NCBI GenBank assembly: GCA_002049455.2
Contig: KV918928.1
Location: forward strand, 62,001 to 126,000
Length of the DNA: 64,000 nucleotides
DNA from: Porphyra umbilicalis
Taxonomy: Eukaryota > Rhodophyta > Bangiophyceae > Bangiales > Bangiaceae
Direction: 5' to 3'
The notes under the pieces: model-generated
Seen by the model: the letters and a program-made list of their open reading frames with translations, nothing else
Databases searched by the model: none
Told to the model about the DNA's origin: nothing
Part shown: positions 34,203-44,714 of the stretch, piece by piece
Numbering within the stretch: position 1 is the stretch's first letter
Layout of the letters: each line of letters begins with the position of its first letter
Translations under genes and position numbers: made by a program

Positions 34203-36011
34203 TCAGTCATCCTCATCGTCACCACCAACGCAGTCGTCATCGTCATCGTCATCATCATCATCATCGTCGTCGTCACCGTCATCGTCATCCCCACCGTCGT
34301 CGTCCATTGCGGCAGCGGCAGCGGCCATGGCTGCGGCAGCGGCGGTGACTGCCGAGCCGGGAGGTGGCGACGGGGGACTAGCCGCCTTTGACAAAAGCTC
34401 CATGGTGCGCATCAGGCTAAAAGGCAGCAGCCCCGGGAAGACGGAGCATGTGACATTGTCTCCGTCCGTGAGCATCAGCCCCTCGTGAAAGCCCGTGTCC
34501 TTCGGCAGTTTGTCGTCCAGCAGGAGAATTAAGGACGCTCACACATTGCGGAAAGCCTGGTCGAAGTTGCCGCCCCTCTGTGTAAAACTCTCGTAGTTGG
34601 CCATCTTATGTATCGCCAGGTACATCTGTGAACAGTCCAAGCAGTACAGTCCGACACGTGCAAGGCAGAGAAAGATCGCGACGAACAGAAAGTCAGTCAG
34701 CATAGGGCTCGTAGAAAGAAAAACGAGCAGATTGCACGCGACAACACAAGTATAATACTACTGAGGCCACCCGGTTAGACATGATAAGCGAAGAGGACGA
34801 AAGCAACACACCATTGCGAGCAAAGCGGCGTAAGTCTTGAAAGTGACCTTGTCGTACCGCTCGGATGTCGACGTCGCGTCAACCATGACAACGCCGATCG
34901 CGTGGAGGCGTTGGAAGCCGGCATGCAGGCCTGCGAGCACCGAGTTCCGGCCCATCGCCGTCTCTAACATCCAGTACGCGCGGATAGTCTTCTTGGCCTC
35001 AGATCATGAGAAGAACGGCATATTGTTTCGCTCGTGCACTCGCCCGCGAGAGCCGATCTCAAGCCAGTGGCCTGCTTGCCCCATGAATGCAGGCACCATG
35101 ACCTTCTCAAGGTCTCGCTGGAGGCGCGGCCAGGATTGCCGCAAGACCTTGTACAGCTTCTCCGGCCGGTACTGTTGCTCCTCGTCCTTCTTGCGCATCT
35201 TGGGCTGGAGAAAAAGGGTGTCGAGCTTGGCTTTGGCCTCCTCCACGCCACCGGGAAACTCGAATCGGCGATGGAGGTGGTTGGCGCACGCCGTACGCTT
35301 CTCTTCAGGGCTGGGCATGACGTCCTACATGAACAGCGGCGCGAAGAAGTTATTGATGTGCTCGTCACGGATTCTCTTCTGCCAATAGGACAAGGCCGAC
35401 GGTCGCCAGAAGGAAAACAGAAGCGGGACGACAAACGGCGCGTTAAAGAATCACATCGATACAATGCAAACGTCAGAAAGAAAAGAGCTCACCACCCATC
35501 ACGTGCGTCTGGAAAGCGCCCCCCCGAGTGAAGGAATGAAGCGCTCTGGACGTAGGCCACACGAACCACCATCATCTTCACCCAAGCCGCCTTGTGTGGC
35601 GCTCCTGAGAAGAACACCACTGGGCTGTTGCCACCAGCCGTTGAAGCCTGTGCCGAGGCACCTTGACCAGCGCAAGCCGCGCTGTTACCGGGACTGGCCA
35701 GGGTTAAAGTCTTTGTGCAGCGCTTCGAGGCCCTCAGAGGTGCGCTTGATATCGCTATTTGCCTCGTCTAGGCCAGCCACCAGCTTGCTCGTCTTTTTCT
35801 TGATGGACTTGACCTCATCCGCCATTGCAGTGACCTCCTGCCGCATCACCTTGTTCACCTTTTCATCATTCTTGCGGTCCTCAACAGCTCGCTTCCCCAT
35901 GTCGCCGAGCTTCATGATGATGCGCTCCTCAGCGTCGACAGTGGCGGCCGCGCAGCCGCAGCTTCCAGCAGAAGACGTACCCCCACCAGTACACCGGGTG
36001 CGGAGCGACAA
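34203..36011 (-). pseudogene. Unknown spliced gene with coiled coil and acidic tail, decayed
   Basis: All pieces share one minus frame. 36011-35687 encodes a Lys/Glu-rich, heptad-like coiled-coil segment (EDRKNDEKVNKVMRQEV). After a likely intron, 35390-34812 encodes a compact basic domain (KLYKVLRQSWPRLQRDLEKV) interrupted by TAG at 35325 and TGA at 35004. An intron 34811-34626, with GTGTGT donor and TTCACAG acceptor, joins in phase to 34625-34203. There a TGA at 34539 is followed by DDKLPKDTGFHEGLML, Ala runs and a poly-Asp tail encoded by a trinucleotide repeat. The three stops fit CAG-to-TAG and CGA-to-TGA changes. No family recognised. An accessory protein of a DNA transposon is possible. 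The N-terminus and first intron are uncertain. Confidence 0.55.
34204..34306. repeat. (TCA/TCG)n trinucleotide tract
   Basis: Repeated tca, tcg and cat triplets. On the minus strand they encode the poly-Asp tail of the unknown gene ending at 34203. Confidence 0.85.
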
Positions 36012-37524
36012 TGAGCATCGAACCGGGCCGGCGCCCCTCCACCGGCCATCTCGCCACGAGGTGCACTGGGACCCGCCGCAGGAGTCGCCGCTGCTGCCGC
36101 TGCCGCTGCCCCAAGAGTAGCCTCATGCACCACGCCGCCAGCCCCCCCCCCGCAGACTCGCGTGCCATCCGACTCGCCGACCAACCTGCCGTCTCGCCCA
36201 CGGACCCGCTAGCCCCCCCCTTCCGGCGACGCGCGCGCCGTCCCGGCCGCCTAACCCCCCTCCGACCCCCCAGTCGACCGCGGACCCCGACGGCGCTCAG
36301 CGGGGGAACGTCATGCAGCGGCGCGGTTGGCGGCCTTGAGGTTCATTGCGCGAGTGCGCTCGAGACGACTTGCCGCCGCACTCGTGGAGTAGAACGGGTT
36401 GTTGCGCTCGAGCATCAGACGCAGAGGCGTGTGCGCCGCTGACCCGGCGGCCATCGAAAAGGGAGAGCCCGAGCGAGGGGAGGAGGGAGCAGATGACGCA
36501 GAGGAGGCGTCCCTCCGTGTGGGCAGTGACCTTGGCGCGTCCCGTCCGGAAGCCGGCGCCGCCGCCGCCGCCGCCGCCACCGCCGCCGACGCAGCCGCGT
36601 CAGCTTGCCCGGCGGCAGTGCCGCGTACGGACACCTGCATTGTCGTCAGTGCCGAACACAGGCCGCAGTTGTCACGGCGGCCGAGTAAGGCAGCGACAGT
36701 CGTTGCCCGCTGGCTTGCGTGGCAGGAGGCGGCGTTGGATCTTCAGGCGCGTCTGTCGCCTCAAGTAGAGAAAACGGGGTGGTGCAGGCTGCTCGTCGCT
36801 GTCACGGGCCTGCCAAGAGAGGGCGTCTTCAAGGCGGCTCAAAAACGCTGAGTGCCACGCACAGCTACGTAGCAGAGTTGGCCCCAACGCAAGAGCCCCC
36901 GCCAGGACTGCTCACAAAACAGAGTCATTGCAAGAGAGGCGGCCCTCGCGCACTAGGAGGGGCTGTAGGGCTATCGGTGCGTCGGGCCCCCTCTAGCCGA
37001 GCTGGCGTGTGCACGATTGTCAGTCGCGCATAAAGGGCCCGTCAGGCCTGCGTGACGTACCGGAAAGACGCCGTGAAAACGCACCGGTGGACAAGAACTC
37101 CCCCCTTCCAAGCCCGCCCTCCCCTCCATTTCTGGCGTCTCCCTCGGCTGCCGCCTCTTCGACGCGCCGGCTCGCGCGGACGCTCCGCCAGCCCGGCACC
37201 TAAGGGCTCTACAGAAGGTCCTCTGAGGCCTCCGCCACCAGGCAACGCGCTCAGATCCGCTCGGTTCCCGGGCAGGGAGCTCCCAACGGTGGTAGGCGGG
37301 GCGCCACCGACTGTCAGTGGGGGGAGTCAGGTGCGGTCTCTGTGACGCTGTTTTGGCGCCAGACCGTCGACGAGCCGCGTAACAGGGTTGAAAATCAAAT
37401 CGCCATCGCGATTCGTAATTAACCGACAAAATACGTTCCAACTTCTTACACACAAACAAATACACAAAAAAACTGGATCGGGCGGGTAAAGCACGACGCT
37501 CCCTACCATCACGGTGAAGCATAC
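36012..37524. other. Possible introns and exons of the minus-strand unknown genes
   Basis: Minus-strand Ala/Ser-rich frames at 36311-36640 (including LERNNPFYSTSAAASRLERT) could be an exon linking the genes on either side. The exon ending at 37525 has a good donor (AG|GTATGC), but I could not choose an acceptor. (GCC)n-like runs lie at 36550-36600. Confidence 0.35.
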
Positions 37525-38372
37525 CTCTGGGGCGGCGAGCTACCACGCTTGCGGCGGTATCCGCTGGGTGGCGCCGGCTCTCTGGGGGATGCAGCCGACA
37601 TCTCGCCCAGAGCTAAACGCGTCCAAGCAGGACGACCGTCGTTGACAGCATCGTCGGGCCCGCGCTTGCCGGTGGATGATGAGTGCGCAGCCGTACCTTC
37701 CGGATGCGCAGCAAGGTGTACAGGGACCCCCAAACCCTCGGGGGAGGAAGTGAGGTCCACAAAGTTCATAGGCCACACTGCTGCAGTTGAAGTTGGCGCC
37801 ATCAGCGCGTGGGTCGAGCTACCACGTGTCATCAAGCGCGTCCATGTCCCAGGGGTGTCTGGGGTCCTTCCGTGTTCCCAGTTAGACACCGAGTTGGGCA
37901 CGCTCGAAACTCGTGCAGATTTGCCCTTGCCTGCCCCGGGCACGCCCAGGTCGTACCCGCGCGCCTGAAGCCCGGTACGAGCGTGGGGGGCCGACGACGG
38001 TGTACCGAAAGGCGTCGGCGTTAGCGCAACAACCGAGATGGCCGTGGCAACGGAGCGCCGTCGCGTTCGTACGCGTACCGATGAATGCCGCGATGAGGCC
38101 TCATCTTGATGGCCATCCGTGCTGGCCTGACGGCGCGCAACAGCCGTTGCCGACGCAATGCGAGCCGACCGCCTAGGTGTGCTCGACTGGCGAGATGCAG
38201 GCACGTCGGCCGCGGAAATGCGAGCAGACCGCCGTGGCGCGCTGGACGTTGATGGAGCTGGGACAGCCGAGCCGCCCTCAAGACTGGCAGCAGGTAGCGG
38301 GGCACTTGCCATGCCAGTGTAGATTGTGACCCCTCGGTGTCGGCGTGAGAATGAGACGCGCGATGACTTCAT
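37525..38372 (-). CDS. Hypothetical protein, first exon, with PRRSARI repeats
   Basis: The open frame from the ATG at 38372 codes for about 283 residues before a strong splice donor (CAGAG|GTATGC at 37525/37524). Unspliced it would end a few codons later, at 37509. It is basic and Ser/Thr/Arg-rich. Two copies of PRRSARI near residues 46-72 sit in a repeated context (APRRSARISAADVPASRQSS and TPRRSARIASATAVARRQAS). Arg/Ser-rich tracts of this type occur in nuclear and chromatin-associated proteins, but no domain is recognised. It may be the 5' exon of a gene continuing toward 34203. No stop or frameshift is visible. Confidence 0.5.
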
Positions 38373-38987
38373 CGAGATGGTGACCTTGACCAGCGCCTCG
38401 TGGAAGATGCTGTCTCTGGAGCTGGCGTTGGTAGCTCACACGGCTCGCGCGCCACGGGGCCACCCTTGTGAGGAGCTCGCGCCGTACCGGCCGCCCACAT
38501 AGGCGGTAGCCGGCGCCCAAACGCGCGAGGAGCCAACACCTAGTACCGTGGGTCGACCTCCCACTGCCGGTGGAGCAGGTCCGTTCAGAACGCCGGATGG
38601 TACGAAAGTGAGGGGGGTGGAGGTTGTGAGGTGAACTGCGCACAGAGGTGCGCTCAGTTGCTACGCGTGATGCTCACGACGGCGGCCCATGTGGCAAGAT
38701 GAGGTCGCCACAATGAGAGGACGGGCAGCCCTGCTGTCGCTGAACGAAAGAGGGAACTGTGGTCGCCCAGATCGTCGGTGTTGATCATTTAAGTGAGTCC
38801 GCGTGCACCGGTGCGCTTCCGAGCAAGGGTAGGGCTCATTGGAAGCGACGCACCGGGGCCCTGTCCGAAGCGCCGACATGCCAGCCCGGGAAGACTGTCT
38901 CACGGCCGTGATCCGCCATGCTGCGCTGACTTGACACTGGGCGTGCAGCACCCCGCTCCGGCACACAAGGACGGGCAGCGGCGCGAC

Positions 38988-39401
38988 TGTTGAAACGCTG
39001 TGGGGATAGGGGTTGGGGGACCACGGTGAAGTGGTTGAATGGCTTGAGCTTGTGTGTGTGCGAACGTGCTTTGTTGGTTGTCCTAAGGATCGCCCGCCTC
39101 TCCCAACCGAGAGCACCTCTAAAATAGTCCCCACCGGCCCAAGTGCTCCCCCCTCTCCCACCCACACCGACGCCCACGCCCTCGCACCAAATCGAATCAC
39201 TCACCAAATCAAAAGCCACTAGAGCAAAGCGAAGATCAAATCCAAAACATGCCAAAAGTAACGCCCCAAGATCACCCAACACGAATGTGTGCAACTTGAC
39301 CACGTCCTGCAAATGTACCATTTGGGGTATCATAAGGGTCACCGACCATCGTACAACCGCGAACCGCCAGTGGAGTCGGCGACGAGCATCACAGTCCAAC
39401 A
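38988..39401 (-). repeat. copia-2 3' LTR
   Basis: 414 bp, ending at the gcgac duplication. It differs from the copia-2 5' LTR at roughly 13-15 positions (about 3-4%). Two of its variants (gttgtacga and attcgtg on the element strand) are shared with the copia-1 5' LTR. A TATA-like tattttaga replaces the tatttgaga of copia-1. Confidence 0.93.
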
Positions 39402-39436
39402 CTCCTCCTTGCTTGTTGCCGCGGCGGTTCTTGTTT

Positions 39437-42400
39437 TCAGCAAAGCCCCATGGCCTCGACATGCTTGTCGTGCTTGGTCTTGCCGAGCTTCTTCGTCATC
39501 GGGTCCGCCACCATGTCGTCCGTTGCACAATGCTCCAATGTCACCATGTCCGTCGTGGTGGCCTCGCGCACAAAGTGGTAGCGAATGTCGATGTACTTAG
39601 TGCGCTTGTGCTCGACGGGGTTCTTGGAGAAGTCAATGCACCCGCTGTTGTCGACCTTGATGTTGATCGGCCCGCTTGAGATCGCTGTCCGCAGCCCTCG
39701 AGTTGCCACGCTTTGCACGAGCTTGTTTAGCCAAACAGCTTCCTTGCTGGCCTCACATAGAGCCATGTACTCGGCTTCCATCGTCGACAGCGCCACCGTC
39801 TTCTGCAACTTAGAACCCCAGCTGACGGCTGCTCCGCCAAAGATGAAGATGAAGCCCGTCGTCGAACGTCGCGTCTCGTGGTCACCCGCCCAGTCGGCAT
39901 CACTAAAGCCTTGTAGAACACAGGAAGCGCTCTTGTCGAAGACAAGCCCCTTGTCCATCGAACCCTTGACGTACCGTAGAACGCGCTTGATCGCCGCCCA
40001 ATGCTCCTTGCCGTAGCACGAAACAAACCGACTCAGCTTCCCGATAGCGAAGGCGAGGTCAGGACGTGTCCCGACCATCAGGTACATCAAACTGCCGACA
40101 GCTTCGCGGTAGGGCAGCGTGTCGTCGCTCTCGTCGGCCTTGACCAGCTGCAGGCCCACCTCCAGCGGCGTTCCGATCGGGTTGCACTCCGCCATCCCGA
40201 ACTTCTCCAGCACTTGCGCCGCGTACTTGCCCTGCGACAGCTTGAGGGTGCCCAACGCCTTGTCACGCCTAATCTCTAGCCCGAGGATGACCTTCGCCTC
40301 GCCCAGGTCCTTCATCTCAAAACGCTCATGCAGAGCGTCCTTAATGTTGTAGATCGCCGCCAGGCTTGATGCCACCAACAGTAGATCGTCGACGTACACC
40401 AGGACAATGATGATTTCGCCGTCATCCATAAGGAGGCAGAGGCATGCATCCGGGTCAATGTTATTGAACCCTTGTGACTTGAGGAAGTCGTCGAGCTTGG
40501 CGTACCACATCTTGGGAGCTTGCTTCAGCCCATACAGCGCTTGGAGGAGAAGACACACCTTGTCAGGATACGTCGGATCGACATAGCCGTCTGGCTGCTC
40601 CATGTAGACCTCCTCGTCAAGGTCGCCGTTGAGGAATGCCGTCTTGACGTCCATCTGATGTAGCTCCCACTCGTTCGCCGCCGTCATCGCCAGGATGCAT
40701 CGGATGGTAGTGAACTTGGCCACCGGCGCGAACGTCTCGTTGAAGTCGAGCCCCTTGATCTGCCGGTTCCCCATGAAGCACAGGCGCGCCTTGTGCCGCG
40801 TCTTGTTATTCCCGTTCTTGTCAACCTCGTTCTTGACCTTTTACACCCACTTGCCCTTCAGCACGCGTCGACTGGCCGGGCGATCCGTCAAGCGCCAAGT
40901 CTTGTTCTTGCGGATGGCCTCCATCTCCTCGTCCATGGCAATCTGCCACTTAGCCGATTCCTGCCCTTGAACGGCTTGCACGTACGTCGTGGGCGCCTCG
41001 TGAGCAACCAGGCCCACCGGGCGCCAGTACTCGACAGGTGGTCGCCGCGCTCTGCCGCTCCGACGCAGAGTGTCTTGAGAGCCGCCACAACCTTGATTGT
41101 CGTCCGCGGACTTGTCAGATCCATCGTCTTGCTTGTCATCCTTGTCGTCATTGTCAGCATCTACGTCTTCGCCGTCGCTTGCAGAACGCAAGCCCGTCTC
41201 GACTTCGACGTTTTCGTCTCCGGGGAGCTCCTCTGCAACTTCTTCCACCTCGCTTACGTTCGTCTCGGCGAATACGACGCTTCGTGCCTCGACAGCCTTG
41301 CCGTCGTCGAGGATGACCTTGTACGCCTTGCTGCCGTCGGGATAGCCTAAGAAGACGCCCTTCGCCGCCTTGTCGCCAAACTTGCCGTCGATGTGACTCT
41401 TGTGCAGCACCACCCAGCATGTCGACCCAAACACCCTCATGTGCCTTACGTTGGGCTTATTCCCGGTCCACAGATCAAAAGTCGTCTTGCCGACGGAAAG
41501 CGCCCGGCTGGTGACGCGGTTCTTGATGTACACCGCCGTCTTGATGGCATCTGCCCAAAGATCCTGATCGACGTCCTTGTGTCGCATCATGGTGCGAGCC
41601 ATTTCCACGAGAACTCGGTTCAGCCGCTCAGCAACCCCGTTCTGCTGCGGCGTGTCGGGCACCGTGGTCTGGTGCGTCGTGCCGTTCTCATCGTGAAGAG
41701 CCTTGAATGCGTTCGACACATACTCGCCGCCATTGTCAGAGCGTAGGATCTTGATCTTGGTTCCCGTGTGCAGCTGAACCTTCGTCAGCCACTTCTTGTA
41801 CTCAGAGAGCAGATCGCTCTTCTTCTGCAGGAAGACCACGTCTGTCCAGCGGGAGGAGTCGTCAGTGAAGGTGCCAAAGTAGAGCGCACCGCCACGCGAC
41901 GGCTCCGACATTGGCCCGCCCAGGTCCGAGTGCACGAGCTGCAGGCGCTTGGTCACTCGACCTCCTCCTGCACTAGGCATAGGCGTCATAGCCGCCTTCC
42001 CATACACGCACGGCTCACAGACGTCCTTGACCGCCATGGAAGAGCACTTGAGTCCATCGATGTCCTTGTTCTTGATCTTCCGCTTAACGCCAGCCACGTT
42101 GACGTGCCCAAGGCGCTCATGCCAGAGCTGAAGAGAGGCCACCGCAGCAATATCCGACAGTGGGGCCATGTCCAGGTGGTAGAGCCCACTCTTCCGCGTG
42201 CCGCACGCAGCGACCTTGTCACTAATCTTGATGATCGTCTTACCGCCCTTGAATGACACTTCCGCACCACGCTCCTCCATCATGCCGACCGACATGAGGT
42301 TGAAGCCCATGGTAAGAACATGGAGCACCTTCTCCAACTTGATCTTGCGCGTCTTGCCGTGAACGATGACATTGAGCACGACGGTTCCGACGCCCGCCGT

Positions 42401-43363
42401 GGCTACGGACCCCTTGTCACCCATGGTGACGCTCCGTCCTGTAGTCGTCTGGTAGTCGTCGAAGCACCCGCGCATCCAGCACATGTGTGCAGACGCCGCA
42501 GAATCGACAAGCCACGACTGGGAGATGTCATCGGTGTCAGCCGCATTGCCCACCAAACAGATAGCGTCGTCGCTGTCGCTACCATCGTCAGCCGCAATCG
42601 CGGCCACCTTGTCCTGTCTCTGCTTCTTGGACTTGAGCTCTGGGCAATCGTGAGAGATATGCCCAAACTTATGGCAGTAGTAACACTCGATCTTGGAGAG
42701 GTCACCACGGCGGCCTTGACCTCGATAGTTGGCGCCGACGAGTGCCATGTCGCCAACGCGCTTGGTCGACGGTGACTTGTCCGCCTGCCGCCGCTCCTCC
42801 TGAAGCAAGCGGCTCTTGACAAAGTCGAGGCTCAGCTCGTCCTCGCCCTTGGCGTCGAGTGCCACCAGCAGGTTCTCGTACTTGGACGTCAGCCCGTTGA
42901 GGACACTCATAGCAACGTCCATCTCCGTCACCTCGCCGCCCATGGCCTTGAGGTTCTCGCCGAGGTTGCGCACGCGGTTGATGTAGCCCAGCATGCCCTC
43001 ACCGACGGTCATTTCGAAGGTGTAGAACTCGCGTCGCGCCTTCATCTTGTTCATCAAACTCTTGCGCTGGAAGACACCTTGCAGCGTCGACCACATTTCT
43101 GCCGTCGTCTTGCAGCCCGACACGTGCTCGAGCTGCTCAGATCCACGGGTGAGCCCAATGATGGCGCTCGCCTTCGTGTCTCAACGCTTCCACACCGCCA
43201 ACTCGCGGGCATCCGCGTCCGTCGGCTTGCCGTCTTCGTCAAGCATATCGTCCAGGTCGCGCAGCGCGAGGACCATCTTAATGCGCTGACGCCACTCGTG
43301 GAAGTTCGTCTCCGTCAACTTGTCGATCTTGATGCCGCCCATGCCGGCAGCGCCTCCGTCCAT
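39437..43363 (-). pseudogene. Copia Gag-Pol polyprotein with two in-frame stops
   Basis: The same 1308-codon frame as copia-1, starting at 43363. A TGA at 43181 replaces the CGA (Arg) of copia-1 inside Gag, about 60 codons after the start. A TAA at 40841 replaces the TAC (Tyr) of the reverse transcriptase motif KWVYKVKN. Everything between and after is open: CCHC knuckle, DSAASAH protease site, integrase with SDNGGEY, YVDDLL reverse transcriptase and RNase H. No frameshift is present. The Gag stop alone would prevent a full-length product, although an internal start or mobilisation in trans cannot be excluded. Confidence 0.95.
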
Positions 43364-43510
43364 GATGTCGTCTTGTCGTAGCGCCTGACCTTGCCAAGCC
43401 GTTCGCCTTGACCGTCACGTCCTTGAACAACCTTGACCTCGTCTTCTTCGCACTTGCCGCGACCGTCGCGACACCAGCTGGCACACCTTGCTCTTGTCAC
43501 AGCCCCGGCT

Positions 43511-43524
43511 CTGGGCCCATAACC
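43511..43524 (-). promoter_or_regulatory. copia-2 primer-binding site
   Basis: The same 14-base sequence as in copia-1 (element strand ggttatgggcccag), directly abutting the 5' LTR; complementary to the anticodon arm of initiator tRNA-Met. Confidence 0.8.
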
Positions 43525-43938
43525 TGTTACAACGCAGTGGGGATAGGGGCTGGGGGACCACGGTGAAGTGGTTGAGTGGCTTGAGCTTGTGTGTGTGCGA
43601 ACGTGCTTTGTTGGTTGTCCTAAGGATCACCCGCCTCTCCCAACCGAGAGCACCTCTAAAATAGTCCCCACCGGCCCAAGTGCTCCCCCCTCTCGCATTC
43701 ACACCGACGCCCACGCCCTCGCACCAAATCGAATCACTCACCAAATCAAAAGCCACTAGAGCAAAGCGAAGATCAAATCCAAAACATGCCAAAAGTAACG
43801 CCCCAAGATGACCCAACACAAATGTGTGCAACTTGACCACGTCTTGCAAATGTACCATGTGGGGTACCATAAGGGTCACCGACCATCGTCCAACCGCGAA
43901 CCGCCAGTGGAGTCGGCGACGAGCATCACAGTCCAACA
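43525..43938 (-). repeat. copia-2 5' LTR
   Basis: 414 bp starting tgttggactg at 43938. At the diagnostic sites it carries the variants found in the copia-1 3' LTR (gttggacga, atttgtg). Confidence 0.93.
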
Positions 43939-43943
43939 GCGAC

Positions 43944-44714
43944 CAGCAAGCGCTTGTCCACACAACTTGTAGGCCTGAAATTATACCAGCGGGTCTCACG
44001 TGCTGAATTAGATCTCGAAATTTCCGGTCAAGGTTTGCAATTCAATCATTCTCAATGGAGCCACGAACGGGCGTATTGCGACAGCAAAGCGGAGCGCCTC
44101 GTCAAACACAGCCGTGTCGTCGTGCCGCGGAGCTGAGGAGAAGGGAGGGGGTGCGAGTGACCAGCACTTGGGCATCGGTGGAGATGGTTCACGCACGGGC
44201 GGCCACTGCCGACGGCGGACCGTCGGCTGCGGCTGCCCACACGCGGCCAGTTACCGCGAACGCCGGTGCTTCCCGTCGGTCGAGGGGCGTTTAGCAGACG
44301 CTGATCCGTCGGCCGCTGGCGCAGGCTCTACCCCGGCCGGTGCTCACGACGGTTCAGCCGGTTGCCTCGTCCACCCGCGCACACCGGCAGTCAATTTGTC
44401 GCAACGGCGGAGACAAAGGGGGTACCGGCTGCTGCGCTGTGGCCGCAGACATTGTCGCGTTGCTCGGTTGCGGGCTGCTACGCGTTGTCGCCTGCCCCCC
44501 CAACGTGCTGTCGTGTCGGTAGGGGGGGAAGACGGGCGACAGGCGCCCGTGGTGTAGCAGCCGTCGCCGACACACTGCCCGGTTTCGCCTTGTCGGTTGC
44601 AGACGCGCCAGCGCCGCCATCGTCGCGCCGGAAGTTGTTTTTCACTCTCCGGTGGACGCCCATCGCGGTGACTTGTGTCAGGGATCTTGAGGGCCCTAGC
44701 TGAGGACGCCGTTT
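43944..44714. other. Non-coding upstream region of the Plavaka-like gene
   Basis: Only low-scoring ORFs. It probably contains the promoter of the following transposase gene; no clear TATA element or terminal repeat was identified. Confidence 0.4.

Larger units (their letters stand above)
38983..43943 (-). mobile_element. Ty1/copia retrotransposon, copia-2, with 5-bp target duplication
   Basis: The element occupies 38988-43938 (4951 bp) and is flanked by gcgac at 38983-38987 and again at 43939-43943, a perfect target-site duplication showing a single clean insertion. LTRs are 414 bp each. The structure and coding length are identical to copia-1, but two nonsense codons are present. Confidence 0.96.

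Noticed and set aside
36971-37546. Arg-rich minus-strand ORF after the PRRSARI exon
   Set aside because: It overlaps the splice donor region in another frame and looks like intron sequence.
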